Shown here piece by piece: positions 1 through 8,477 of a stretch of 64,000 bases of DNA; position 1 is the first letter of the stretch; every line of letters begins with the position of its first letter. The DNA comes from Teichococcus rhizosphaerae (GTDB lineage: Bacteria > Pseudomonadota > Alphaproteobacteria > Acetobacterales > Acetobacteraceae), in assembly GCF_002631185.1 (NCBI RefSeq), contig NZ_PDNU01000012.1:92305-156304 (forward strand). The letters are read 5' to 3'. The translations under genes were made by a program, and so were the position numbers. The notes below the pieces were generated by a model. The model ran no database searches and was not told where the DNA came from. It was given only the letters and a program-made list of their open reading frames with translations.

Positions 1-2
1 CT

Positions 3-1208
3 GCCGAACGCAGCAGGCGCGGCCTGGACTGGCTGAACTTCTTCGTCGCGGACGTGCAAACAGGCTTCGGCCCCTTTGTGGCCGTCTACCTGACGACGCA
101 GGCCTGGACCGAGGTACAGATCGGCTTCGCCCTCAGCCTGGGCACGCTCACGGCCATGATCAGCCAGGTGCCGGCGGGCGCCCTGGTGGATGCCGTGCGC
201 GACAAGCGGCGCACCGCCATGCTGGCGCTGCTGGCCATCGCCATGGCCGCCATCCTGCTGGCGGCCTTGCCCTCCACCCTGCCCGTGCTGCTCTCGGAGG
301 TGCTGCACGGCTTCGCCAGCTGCGTGCTGACGCCCTCCATCGCCGCCATCAGCCTGGCGCTGGTGGGCCGCGCGCGGCTGGGCGAGCGGCTCGGGCGCAA
401 CACGCGCTTCGCCGCGTTGGGCGGCGCCATCGCCGCGGGCGTGATGGGGCTGGTCGGCACCTACCTTTCTCCGGCCGCGGTGTTCTGGCTGACCGCGGCG
501 CTGACGGTGCCGAGCCTGATCTGCCTCTCCAGCATCCGCCCCGACGATCTCTCCAGGCAGGTGGCGGCGGCGCGGGCCGAGCAGCAGGCGAAGGGGCGGG
601 GGCTCGTGGATCTGCTGAAGGACCGCGGCATCCTGGTCTTCGCCGCCTGCTGCGCGCTGTTCACCCTGTCCAACGCGGCGATGCTGCCGCTGGCGGGCAC
701 GGCCGTCACGCGCCAGTCCGGCGACGAGGCGAGCCTGATCATCGCCGCCTCCATCGTGGTGCCCCAACTGGTGGTGGTGGCCATCTCGCCATCCGTCGGC
801 TGGCTGGCGGAGGCGCGCGGCAGGCGGCTGGTGCTGCTGGCGGGCTTCAGCATGCTGCCGCTGCGCGGCGCGCTGCTGGCGCTGGTGGATGCCCCGATCG
901 GGCTGGTCTTCGTGCAGGCGCTGGACGGCATCAGCGCCGCGACGCTGAACGTGATGCTGCCGCTGATCGCCGCCGACCTGACGCGCGGCACCAACCGCTT
1001 CAATCTCTGCATGGGCCTCTTCGGCCTGGCGGTGGGGATCGGCGGCACCATCAGCACCAGCCTGGCCGGCGCCGTGGCAAGCTGGATCAGCCCCGGCGTC
1101 GCCTTTGCCATGCTGGGCGTGATCGGCCTCCTGAACGTGCTGCTGGTGTGGCTGGCAATGCCCGAGACGCGGGAGGAGCTTCCCGAGGGCGCCGTTTCCC
1201 CCGCCTGA
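3..1208 (+). CDS. MFS transporter, 5' end outside the window
   Basis: The frame is already open at base 3, and the residues before the first in-window start codon (a GTG at 54) read as a normal first membrane helix (LDWLNFFVADVQTGFGP), so the true start lies upstream of the window. About 400 residues are present. They show repeated hydrophobic helices, a charged loop after helix 2 (DAVRDKRR) typical of the major facilitator superfamily, and a longer central loop near residue 190 separating two six-helix halves. It should be an inner-membrane secondary transporter. The substrate cannot be told from sequence. The gene ends before a strong hairpin shared with the convergent small gene. Confidence 0.88.
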   Translation, partial: AERSRRGLDWLNFFVADVQTGFGPFVAVYLTTQAWTEVQIGFALSLGTLTAMISQVPAGALVDAVRDKRRTAMLALLAIAMAAILLAALPSTLPVLLSEVLHGFASCVLTPSIAAISLALVGRARLGERLGRNTRFAALGGAIAAGVMGLVGTYLSPAAVFWLTAALTVPSLICLSSIRPDDLSRQVAAARAEQQAKGRGLVDLLKDRGILVFAACCALFTLSNAAMLPLAGTAVTRQSGDEASLIIAASIVVPQLVVVAISPSVGWLAEARGRRLVLLAGFSMLPLRGALLALVDAPIGLVFVQALDGISAATLNVMLPLIAADLTRGTNRFNLCMGLFGLAVGIGGTISTSLAGAVASWISPGVAFAMLGVIGLLNVLLVWLAMPETREELPEGAVSPA

Positions 1209-1228
1209 ACGGGCGGCGGGCACGGAAA

Positions 1229-1255
1229 GGCCGGGAGGGAAAAACCCTCCCGGCC
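1229..1255. terminator. Bidirectional hairpin between convergent genes
   Basis: Perfect 11-base arms (1229-1239 and 1245-1255) enclose a five-A loop. It lies between the MFS gene stop (1208) and the stop of the convergent small gene (1262). There is no long U-tract on the plus side and only TTT on the minus side. Position and stem strength support a two-way terminator. Confidence 0.7.
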
Positions 1256-1261
1256 GCTCCG

Positions 1262-1426
1262 CTACTTCTCCTTCTGGTTCTTCAGAAGGTTTCCCACCTC
1301 GCCCGCGCCATGGTTCTTGCTGCCCGGCCGCGTCGTCTCGGCATCCTTGGTCTCGTTGCCGGTCAGCATGCTGGTCATCTCGCCGATCTTCGGCGCCGCG
1401 TCGGTCTTCTTGTCCTGCTCGGCCAT
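1262..1426 (-). CDS. Small hydrophilic protein, probable stress-associated hypothetical
   Basis: This 54-residue protein is very hydrophilic and has no membrane segment. It is rich in Lys, Glu, Asp, Gly and Asn and ends KNQKEK. An upstream in-frame start would add 36 residues of shadow-like sequence. The ATG at 1426 is preferred because a perfect AAAGGAGG lies just before it. The composition resembles small disordered stress proteins, as does the 61-residue protein at 51085. No family is recognised and no function is claimed. Confidence 0.6.
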   Translation of the reverse strand: MAEQDKKTDAAPKIGEMTSMLTGNETKDAETTRPGSKNHGAGEVGNLLKNQKEK

Positions 1427-1880
1427 GCGGGCCTCCTTTGCCAAGGGGTTGCGGAAGGAGAACCCGCGCGGCGGCTGGCCGGTTGCGGGCCGGAAAGCCA
1501 GGCCCTGACCCGGGCCTTGCTGCCCAGGCACCATTGTTGCCTACGGGAACAGGCTGACGCCGCAGCTTCCGCCATGCCGCCTGAGGGGAAGCGCTCAATA
1601 ACGCAATTTCTGCCGTTGAATAACTTGAAAAAACGATCCTCATGTGTTGAATATGGGGGCGTCACCGGGCGGACTGGCCGCCCCGCGGGGATTTGACCCA
1701 TGCAGCTTGCACCGCGTCACCAAACGCTAAAGCGCCCATCCTTCTCCGTTCTCGCCTGTGGCGAGCGGGCCGGGGCGCGCCGAATGCGCCGCTGTTGTCG
1801 CTGAACACGGCGGCACGGCCCGTTCCACCCGCTTCCACAGATGCATCGGGCGCCGCCGCCGCGCGGCGCGGAGAACACCC
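1427..1880. promoter_or_regulatory. Intergenic region with an AT-rich patch and paired direct repeats
   Basis: About 450 bases separate two small genes transcribed away from each other. Most is GC-rich and featureless, but 1597-1655 is clearly AT-richer. That patch holds two copies of GTTGAATA, at 1615-1622 and 1646-1653, whose starts are 31 bases (about three helical turns) apart. This suggests a promoter with regulator half-sites for one or both flanking genes. No clean -35/-10 pair and no reading frame with a convincing ribosome site was found. Confidence 0.35.
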
Positions 1881-2138
1881 ATGATCACTTCCCGTCCCGT
1901 CGACATCGCCGGCCGCTTCGTCGGCGTCGCCGTTTCTGGTCTCGATGGCTGGCACTTCAGGGCCGTCGATCCGCAGCTGGACGACATCGACGGTGCCCGC
2001 TTCAGCAGCCCGGCCGAGGCGGCCCGCGTCGCGCGCCTGCTGCTGGAGCGCGACCGTGGCGGCCATCGCCCGGCCGGCTCGCCGGCCACCGCGCCTGGCG
2101 CCGGCCCGCGGAAGGCCACGCCGCGCCCGGCTTGCTGA
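1881..2138 (+). CDS. Small hypothetical protein
   Basis: An 85-residue protein starting MITSRPVDIAGRF. The first ~55 residues look protein-like, with alternating hydrophobic strands, GWHFRAVDP, and a helix rich in Ala and Arg (SPAEAARVARLLLERD). The last 30 residues are low-complexity Pro/Ala/Gly/Arg. The frame is open further upstream, but the ATG at 1881 follows GCGGAGAAC, a plausible ribosome site, and the upstream extension reads as shadow sequence. No family recognised. It may be a short conserved protein of the lineage. Confidence 0.45.
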   Translation: MITSRPVDIAGRFVGVAVSGLDGWHFRAVDPQLDDIDGARFSSPAEAARVARLLLERDRGGHRPAGSPATAPGAGPRKATPRPAC

Positions 2139-2354
2139 ACGCGCCGGGCGCGGCCGGCGGCCGGGCCCGGGGGCTGGGCTCGGGGGCTGGGCATCGCGCA
2201 CGCTCCGGGCTACCTGCCACCGGGCACCGCCCCCTGGCGCACCGGCGCAGGCCGCGGCCTTGGGGCACGCCGGATGTCGCGCAGGGCCGCGGGCCGCTGC
2301 GCCGTTGAGCAGGACGCGGGGTGCCCTGGCACCCCCGCGCCCGGAGGACGAAGC

Positions 2355-3539
2355 ATGCGCCCCGCAACCCTGGCCATCCATGCCGCGGCACCCGCGCGCG
2401 AGATCGGCACGCCCGTCACGCCGCCGCTGGTCACCGCCACCAGCTTCCACACCGACCCCGACGCGATCGGCTTTTCCGCCAACGACCTCGGCGCGGAGGC
2501 GCCGCTGTTCTACACGCGCTGGGGCAACCCCACCGTGGCGCTGCTGGAGCAGCGCCTCGCGGCCCTTGAGGGCGGCGAGGCGGCGCTGGCCTTCGCCAGC
2601 GGCATGGCCGCCGCCGCCGGGCTGCTGCTGCACCGCCTCTCGCCCGGCAGCCACCTGCTGCTGGGCGATGTGTGCTATGCGGGCGTCGCCGAGTTCGCGC
2701 AGGAGACGCTGGCGCGCTACGGCGTGTCCGTCAGCACGGTGGACATGTCGGACCCTGGCGCCGTCGCCGCCGCCATGCGCCCCGAGACGCGGCTGCTGCA
2801 TGTCGAGACGCCCGCCAATCCCATCCTGAAGCTGGCCGACATCACGGCGCTGGCCGGGATCGCCCATGCGGGCGGGGCGGAGCTTTCGGTGGATTCCACC
2901 CTGGCGACCCCGGTCGCCACGCGGCCGCTGGAGCTGGGCGCGGACTGGGTGGTGCATTCCCTCACCAAATACGCCTGCGGTCATGGCGACGCGCTGGGCG
3001 GCGCCGTCATCGGCCGCGCGGGCGGCATCGATGCGCTGCGCAAGGAGGCGGTGATCCATCTCGGTGGCGCCATCAGCCCCTTCGCCGCCTGGCTGATCCT
3101 GCGCGGGCTGGAAACGCTGCCCGCCCGCATGGCGCTGCACGAGGCCAATGCCGGCGCGGTGGCCCGCTTCCTGGAAGGGCATCCGCGCATCCGCCGCGTC
3201 TACTGGCCGGGGCTGGAGAGCCACCCGCACCACGCCCTGGCGCGGCGGCAGATGCGCAACTTCTCCGGCATGGTCAGCTTCTCGGCCGATGGCGACAAGG
3301 CGCTGGCCCGCCAGCTCGCCGCCCGACTGAAGGTCTGGACCTATGCCGTGTCGCTCGGCAAGGCGCAGAGCCTCGCCTTCCACATCCCGAGCGAGGACGT
3401 GCTGCGCGCCTCCTTCCGGCTGGAGGGGAAGGCCGCGCAGGCCTACCGGGACTGGACGGGGGAGGGGACCTTCCGGCTCTCGGTGGGGCTGGAGGACCCT
3501 CGGGACCTCATCGAGGATCTGGAGCGGGCGCTGGGCTGA
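2355..3539 (+). CDS. PLP-dependent Cys/Met-metabolism enzyme (cystathionine gamma-synthase/beta-lyase family)
   Basis: A 394-residue cytosolic enzyme of the trans-sulfuration fold-type I family, the usual length. It shows YTRWGNPT (53-60; Tyr and Arg bind the PLP phosphate of the neighbouring subunit), the cofactor aspartate in SVDSTLATP (about 180), and the Schiff-base lysine K205 in HSLTKY. It could act as cystathionine beta-lyase, gamma-synthase, methionine gamma-lyase or a sulfhydrylase; sequence by eye does not decide. The longer frame starting at 2274 is rejected because the ATG at 2355 follows GGAGGACGAAGC. No Met/Cys pathway partner is adjacent. Confidence 0.9.
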   Translation: MRPATLAIHAAAPAREIGTPVTPPLVTATSFHTDPDAIGFSANDLGAEAPLFYTRWGNPTVALLEQRLAALEGGEAALAFASGMAAAAGLLLHRLSPGSHLLLGDVCYAGVAEFAQETLARYGVSVSTVDMSDPGAVAAAMRPETRLLHVETPANPILKLADITALAGIAHAGGAELSVDSTLATPVATRPLELGADWVVHSLTKYACGHGDALGGAVIGRAGGIDALRKEAVIHLGGAISPFAAWLILRGLETLPARMALHEANAGAVARFLEGHPRIRRVYWPGLESHPHHALARRQMRNFSGMVSFSADGDKALARQLAARLKVWTYAVSLGKAQSLAFHIPSEDVLRASFRLEGKAAQAYRDWTGEGTFRLSVGLEDPRDLIEDLERALG

Positions 3540-3554
3540 GAACAGGAAAGGGCA

Positions 3555-3570
3555 GGGGAAGGAATTCCCC
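3555..3570. terminator. Weak hairpin between convergent genes
   Basis: GGGGAA and TTCCCC arms with a GGAA loop lie between the PLP enzyme (ends 3539) and the convergent esterase (ends 3591). A run of five T follows about a dozen bases later on the plus strand. The stem is only six pairs, so this is a weak candidate. Confidence 0.3.
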
Positions 3571-3590
3571 CGCACCCCATCCTTTTTCTG

Positions 3591-4556
3591 TCAGTTCGAC
3601 GTGGGGAAAGTTTCGCGCAGCGCGGCGACCAGCTCGCGGCGGGCGGCGTTCGCCTTGGTCAGCAGCGCCGTCTGGCCGATGAAGCCGTGCGGCACCCCGG
3701 CATAGACGGTCATGCCGTGCGGCACGCCGGCCTCGGCCAGGCGCCTGCCGAGGTTCACCGTGTCGTCCAGCAGCGGGTCCAGCGCGGCGGCCTGCAGCAG
3801 CAGCCGCGGCAGGCCCCGCAGCTCGGCATGCAGCGGCGCGGCGCCGGCATCCTCGCGCGACGCGGGGTCCGGCAGGTAGCGCGACCAGAACCACTCCAGC
3901 CTCTCGGTGGACAGGCCGAAGCGGCCATCGCCCCGGTCGCGGTGCGAGGGCGTGTCGTGCCGGGCCGAGAGCATGCCGTAGATGACGACGCCCAGGGCGG
4001 GCAGGGGCTCGCCTGCGTCGCGCAGCCGCAGCAGCGCGTTCAGCGCCAGGTTGCCGCCGGCGGAGTCGCCGCCCACCGCCAGCCGCGCGCCGTCGATGCC
4101 GTGCGCGGCGCCGTTCTCCCGCAGCCAGCGCAGCGCTGCCAGCACCTGGTGGATGGCGGTGGGATAGGGGTGCTCCGGCGCCAGCGCGTAGTCCAGCCCG
4201 ACCACCACCATGTCCGCCTCGTCGGCGATCTCGCGCTTCCAGCGGTCGAGCGAATCCAGGCTGCCCAAGGCGAAGCCGCCGCCATGGATGTGCAGGTAGA
4301 CCGGGCGCGGCGCCGTGCCGCCACGCGGATGGTAGAGGCGCAGCCGCAGCGGCGGGGTGGCATTCTCCAGCACCACCTCCTCCAGCCGCTCCATCTGCGG
4401 CCCGCCCGCGTTGAGGAAGGCCTGGAAGGCCTGGGTGCTGGCCCGCGCCGCCTCGACCGGCTGCGTCAGCACGTCGCCGCTCGCCACCCCCGCCTCGCGG
4501 CAGCGGGCCTGGGCGGCGGCGACCTCGGCATCGGGCACAAGGCTGGTGGCGCTCAT
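3591..4556 (-). CDS. Alpha/beta hydrolase, hormone-sensitive-lipase family esterase
   Basis: A 321-residue cytosolic esterase/lipase. The HSL signature is complete: oxyanion-hole HGGG (91-94), nucleophile elbow GGDSAGG with Ser165, the acid in AALDPLLDD (Asp260) and the catalytic histidine in GVPHGF (His290). Substrates of this family are short acyl esters. It lies 43 bases downstream of the LysR gene on the same strand and is probably co-transcribed with it. It may therefore belong to the same response as wrbA and the dioxygenase across the divergent promoter, but that link is inference. The ATG at 4556 follows GAGGAGAG-type sequence. Confidence 0.9.
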   Translation of the reverse strand: MSATSLVPDAEVAAAQARCREAGVASGDVLTQPVEAARASTQAFQAFLNAGGPQMERLEEVVLENATPPLRLRLYHPRGGTAPRPVYLHIHGGGFALGSLDSLDRWKREIADEADMVVVGLDYALAPEHPYPTAIHQVLAALRWLRENGAAHGIDGARLAVGGDSAGGNLALNALLRLRDAGEPLPALGVVIYGMLSARHDTPSHRDRGDGRFGLSTERLEWFWSRYLPDPASREDAGAAPLHAELRGLPRLLLQAAALDPLLDDTVNLGRRLAEAGVPHGMTVYAGVPHGFIGQTALLTKANAARRELVAALRETFPTSN

Positions 4557-4599
4557 CGGGCTCTCCTCGCATCCGGGGCATTCGGCGCCCCCTTTCCGC

Positions 4600-5550
4600 T
4601 CAGCCTGCCGTGGATGCGCCCGGCTGGAAAGACGTGTCCCATGCGAAGGGCTCGCGGATGCGCGCGGCGAGATAGTCGAGCAGCCGGCGCGTCTTCAGCG
4701 GCAAGGCGGGCGTGGGCGGATAGACGAGCTGGATCACGTCCGGCACCGGCTCCCAGCCGGGGATCTCCACCCGCACCAGCGCTCCGCGCCGCAGCGCGTC
4801 GTGCAGCAGGAAGGTGGGCAGCACCACAAGCCCGATCCCCGCAATGGAGGCATCCAGCAGCGCCTCGCCGCTGTTGGCGGTGAGCCGGCCGCGCAGGATC
4901 AGCGAGCGCGGCTCGCCCTCCGCCTCCCCCGCGGGGGCGAAGCGCCAGAGATGCCCCACCGTGGAATTGGCGTAGCCGAGGCAGGAATGCCCGGAAAGAT
5001 CGTCCAGCACCGCCGGCAGCCCGTGCCGCGCCGCGTAGTCCGGGCTGCAGCAGAGGGCCCGGCGGCTCAGCCCCAGCCGCCGGGCCCGCAGCGCCGAATC
5101 CGCCAGCCGCCCGATGCGCAGCGCCAGGTCGTAGCCGCCGCCGAGCAGGTCCACCTGCCGGTCATCGAGGTCGAGCGACACCTCGATGCGCGGATACTCG
5201 GCCATGAAGGCGGCGACCAGCGGCCCGAGCTGCCGGCTGCCGAAGCTCAGCGGCGCGGCGAGCCGCAGCAGCCCCTGCAGGGCGCCGGATTGCGCCATCA
5301 CCGCATCGGCCACCGTGTCGAGCTGCGCCAGGACGGCGCGGGCGCGCTCAGCCAGCAGGGCACCCGCCTCGGTAGGCGAGACGTGGCGCGGCGCGCGGTG
5401 CAACAAAGGGGTGGCGAGCTGCGCTTCCAGCTGCGTCACCCGCTTGCTGACCACCGACTTGGCCAGGCCGAGCCGGGCCGCGGCGGCGGTGACCGAACCG
5501 CTGTCCACCACCTGCACGAAGGTGGCGAGGGCATCCACATCAGGGCGCAT
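4600..5550 (-). CDS. LysR-family transcriptional regulator
   Basis: 316 residues: an N-terminal winged helix-turn-helix (about 1-60, with [20 protein letters not shown] as recognition region) followed by a LysR substrate-binding domain. The subtype with an RPDVDAL start and a KSVVSKRV helix is common next to quinone/flavodoxin genes. The ATG at 5550 is chosen because [11 protein letters not shown] is where the family alignment should begin; a TTG further upstream (5631) would cross the divergent promoter. No Shine-Dalgarno precedes 5550. A perfect palindrome begins one base upstream of the start codon, suggesting tight autoregulation. Confidence 0.9.
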   Translation of the reverse strand: MRPDVDALATFVQVVDSGSVTAAAARLGLAKSVVSKRVTQLEAQLATPLLHRAPRHVSPTEAGALLAERARAVLAQLDTVADAVMAQSGALQGLLRLAAPLSFGSRQLGPLVAAFMAEYPRIEVSLDLDDRQVDLLGGGYDLALRIGRLADSALRARRLGLSRRALCCSPDYAARHGLPAVLDDLSGHSCLGYANSTVGHLWRFAPAGEAEGEPRSLILRGRLTANSGEALLDASIAGIGLVVLPTFLLHDALRRGALVRVEIPGWEPVPDVIQLVYPPTPALPLKTRRLLDYLAARIREPFAWDTSFQPGASTAG

Positions 5551-5569
5551 CGTTCGCGGATAGCGAACG
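5551..5569. promoter_or_regulatory. Palindromic LysR operator candidate
   Basis: CGTTCGC-GGATA-GCGAACG is a perfect inverted repeat with 7-base arms and a 5-base spacer. It contains T-N11-A (T5554, A5566), the classic LysR-type box. It abuts the lysR start codon and lies 77 bases upstream of wrbA, where a divergent LysR regulator would be expected to bind. The role is inferred from position and symmetry. Confidence 0.65.
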
Positions 5570-5645
5570 GAGCGTTTCCCGGCAAGCCGTTGCCGTCCCG
5601 GCCGCGCGAACGCAACTTGGGGCCAACGCAAAGGAGCACCACGCG

Positions 5646-6260
5646 ATGAGCAAGATCCTGGTCCTGTACTACTCGACCTACGGCCACATCGAGACCCTGG
5701 CCGGCGCCATCGCCGAGGGCGCGCGGCAGGTGCCCGGCACCGAGGTGGTGGTCAAGCGCGTGCCCGAGACGGCGCCGATGGAGGTCGCCAAGGCCGCCCA
5801 CTTCAAGCTGGACCAGGCGGCCCCCATCGCGACCGTGCAAGAGCTGCCGGAGTACGACGCCATCATCATCGGCACCCCCACCCGCTATGGCCGCATGGCC
5901 TCGCAGATGGCGAGCTTCCTCGACCAGACGGGCGGGCTGTGGTTCCAGGACAAGCTGGTGGGCAAGGTGGGCTCGGTCTTCACCTCCACCGCCAGCCAGC
6001 ATGGCGGGCAGGAGACGACCATCATCTCCACCATCGTCAACCTGATGCATTTCGGCATGACGATCGTGGGCCTGCCCTACAGCGAGAAGCGCCTGACGGA
6101 TGTCACCACCGTGAATGGCGGCACGCCCTACGGCGCCTCCACCATCGCCAATGGCGACGGCTCCCGCCAGCCCAGCGAGGCCGAGCTGGAGATGGCCAAG
6201 TTCCAGGGCCGCCACGTGGCCGAGGTGACGGGCGCTCTGGTGCGCGGCCGCGCCGGCTGA
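5646..6260 (+). CDS. wrbA: NAD(P)H:quinone oxidoreductase, WrbA type
   Basis: 204 residues, the normal WrbA length. It is a flavodoxin-like FMN protein that reduces quinones by two electrons and so prevents semiquinone redox cycling. Visible features: the FMN phosphate loop [12 protein letters not shown] at the N-terminus, [13 protein letters not shown], and [13 protein letters not shown] in the second flavin loop. AAAGGAG precedes the ATG at 5646. It is divergent from the LysR gene and upstream of a ring-cleaving dioxygenase on the same strand, which points to a quinone or hydroquinone detoxification set. Confidence 0.95.
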   Translation: MSKILVLYYSTYGHIETLAGAIAEGARQVPGTEVVVKRVPETAPMEVAKAAHFKLDQAAPIATVQELPEYDAIIIGTPTRYGRMASQMASFLDQTGGLWFQDKLVGKVGSVFTSTASQHGGQETTIISTIVNLMHFGMTIVGLPYSEKRLTDVTTVNGGTPYGASTIANGDGSRQPSEAELEMAKFQGRHVAEVTGALVRGRAG

Positions 6261-6377
6261 ACCGAACGGCCCGCCAGGGGCAACTCCCCCCCCCGCGCCT
6301 CTGGCGGGCCACATCCCACCCTCGCCCCCCCTCCGGCCCGCGACCGGAGGCCGTGACAGCGGAAAGGAACCCCCACC

Positions 6378-7322
6378 ATGCAACTGCACGGCATCCACCA
6401 CCTGACCGCCGTCTCGGCCGATGCCCGGGGCAACCACGCCTTCTACACCGGCCCCATGGGCATGCGGCTGGTGAAGAAGACCGTGAACCAGGACGACACC
6501 AGCGCCTACCACCTGTTCTATGCCGATGGCGAGGCGAGCCCCGGCACCGACCTCACCTTCTTCGAATGGCCGGTGGAGCGCGAGCGGCGCGGCACCGCCA
6601 GCGTCACCCGCACCGGGCTGAGGGTGAATGGCGAGGCGGCGCTGGCCTACTGGGCCGAGCGGCTGGCGCGGAACGGCGCGACGCCGGGTGCGGTGCGCCA
6701 GATCGACGGCCGGCTGCAGCTCGACTTCGAGGATTTCGAGGGGCAGCGCCTGGCGCTGGTCGATGACGGCGGCGCCGGCCCCGCCCACCCCTGGGCGCGC
6801 AGCCCCGTGCCGGCGGAGCACCAGATCCGCGGCCTCGGGCCCATCACCATGAGCGTGGCGGAGCTCGCCCCCTCCGAGGCCTTCGCGACGGAGGTGATGG
6901 GCATGCGCCGCGCCCGCGCCTACCAGTCGGACGACGCCGATCCCGTCACGGTGCATGTGTTCGAGATGGGCGAGGGCGGCCCCGCCGCCGAGCTGCACAT
7001 GCGGGTGGAGCCGCATCTGCCGCGCGCCCGGCAGGGTGCCGGCGCCGTGCACCATGTGGCCTTCCGCATCCCCGATGCCGATTACGGCGCCTGGGTGGAC
7101 CGCTTCAACCGCTACCGCCTGCGCTCCAGCGGCCCGGTGGACCGCTTCTACTTCCGCAGCCTCTACATCCGCGAGCCGGGCGGCATCCTCTACGAGATCG
7201 CGACCGACGGCCCGGGCTTCGACGCGGACGAGCCGAAGGAGGCGCTGGGCGAGCGCCTAGCCCTGCCGCCCTTCCTGGAGCCGCGGCGCGCCGACATCGA
7301 GCGCGGCCTGAAGCCGCTCTGA
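6378..7322 (+). CDS. VOC-family ring-cleaving dioxygenase (MhqO/PcpA-like)
   Basis: 314 residues with two vicinal-oxygen-chelate modules. The first starts [19 protein letters not shown], with a metal-ligand histidine. The second carries VHHVAFR (about residue 220) and the ligand glutamate in ILYEIATDG near 275. This arrangement is typical of proteins annotated as ring-cleaving dioxygenase MhqO or hydroquinone 1,2-dioxygenase-like, which use Fe(II) and O2 to open (hydro)quinone rings. It follows wrbA by 117 bases, probably in one transcription unit. The pair would reduce a quinone and then cleave the hydroquinone; substrate specificity is inferred. Confidence 0.85.
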   Translation: MQLHGIHHLTAVSADARGNHAFYTGPMGMRLVKKTVNQDDTSAYHLFYADGEASPGTDLTFFEWPVERERRGTASVTRTGLRVNGEAALAYWAERLARNGATPGAVRQIDGRLQLDFEDFEGQRLALVDDGGAGPAHPWARSPVPAEHQIRGLGPITMSVAELAPSEAFATEVMGMRRARAYQSDDADPVTVHVFEMGEGGPAAELHMRVEPHLPRARQGAGAVHHVAFRIPDADYGAWVDRFNRYRLRSSGPVDRFYFRSLYIREPGGILYEIATDGPGFDADEPKEALGERLALPPFLEPRRADIERGLKPL

Positions 7323-7343
7323 TCCTGGCGCGGCGGCGGCCGG

Positions 7344-8336
7344 TCAGCCGCCGAACCGGTCTCGCCATGAAGGTTGCGCGCCCGCCCAGGGCAGCGCCGT
7401 GGCCGCGTGGACGCCGCGCGCGATGGCCCGCGCCATCACCAGCGTCGCCAGGTGGCCCAGCGCGGCGAGGTCCGCGCCGGGCCGCGCGCCGGTGGCCGCG
7501 GCGAAGACCGTGTCCCCGTCCGTGGGAGCGTGGGCGGGCAGCACGGCGCGCGCCAGCCCGTCATCGGCCATGATGGCCAGCCGCTTGGCCTGGGCCTTGC
7601 TCAGCACCGCGTCCGTCACCACCAGCCCGATGGTGGTGGCGGTGGGCGCGCCGCCCTTCAGGCGCGGCCGCAGGTCATCGGGCGTGAAGCGCCGCGGCAG
7701 GCCAAGGCCGCCGAACTCCGCCCCCTCCTCGAAGGGCGCCGCCCAGAAATGCGGGCCGTCCCCCACCAGCGGCGAGCCCACCGCGTTGACCGCCACGATG
7801 GCCGCCACGCGGTGCCCGCTGGCGGTGACGCCGCTGGCCGAGCCGAGGCCGCCCTTCACCGTGGCGGTGGTGGCGCCCGTGCCGGCGCCGACGCTGCCGA
7901 GCGCGAAGCCGCCCGGCGCCGCCGCCCGCGCCGCCGCGTAGCCGAGGTCGCGATAGGGCGGGAAGCGGCCCCAGTCCTTGTCGCCGCCATTGAGCAGGTC
8001 GAACAGGATGGCCTGCGGCGCCAGCGGAATGGGCAGCCCGGCGAAGACCTGCCCGCGCCCCTGCTCGCGCAGCCAGGCCTGCACCCCGCCCGCCGCGTCC
8101 AGCCCGAAGGTGGAGCCGCCGGAAAGCACGATGGCATCGACCCGCTCCACCGTGGCGTCGCCGCCGAGCAGGGCGGTATCCCGCGTGCCGGGGGCGCCGC
8201 CGCCCACATGCACGGCGGCGATGGTGGGGCGGTCGAACAGCACCGCGGTGACGCCCGAGCCGAGCCGCTGGTCGGTGGCGTGGCCCACGGCCAGGCCGGG
8301 GATGTCGGTCAGCAGGTTCAGGGCGGAAGCGGTCAT
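7344..8336 (-). CDS. P1-family peptidase (DmpA/L-aminopeptidase type)
   Basis: 330 residues of the P1 (DmpA/BapA) N-terminal-nucleophile family, which matures by self-cleavage into two chains. Family landmarks include PGLAVGHATD near the N-terminus, GGGAPGTRDTALL, VLSGGSTFGLDAAGGV, TVKGGLGSAS and a C-terminal half rich in small residues. The enzyme removes N-terminal residues from peptides or acts on amides. The frame stays open far upstream (to 9350), but that part is antisense to the ABC permease; MTASALN at 8336 is the only sensible start. Monocistronic and divergent from the transporter operon. Confidence 0.85.
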   Translation of the reverse strand: MTASALNLLTDIPGLAVGHATDQRLGSGVTAVLFDRPTIAAVHVGGGAPGTRDTALLGGDATVERVDAIVLSGGSTFGLDAAGGVQAWLREQGRGQVFAGLPIPLAPQAILFDLLNGGDKDWGRFPPYRDLGYAAARAAAPGGFALGSVGAGTGATTATVKGGLGSASGVTASGHRVAAIVAVNAVGSPLVGDGPHFWAAPFEEGAEFGGLGLPRRFTPDDLRPRLKGGAPTATTIGLVVTDAVLSKAQAKRLAIMADDGLARAVLPAHAPTDGDTVFAAATGARPGADLAALGHLATLVMARAIARGVHAATALPWAGAQPSWRDRFGG

Positions 8337-8477
8337 GGCGGCATGATGGCGCGCGCGGCGCGGCTTGCAAACCGGCGCAATGTCTGCGACGTCGCGGCGA
8401 CCATGGCCGGCACGGATGCGGCGCCCTCGACGCGGGGGGCCCGATCCGGGCAGGTTATGGCCTGGAGGTCCAACCGC

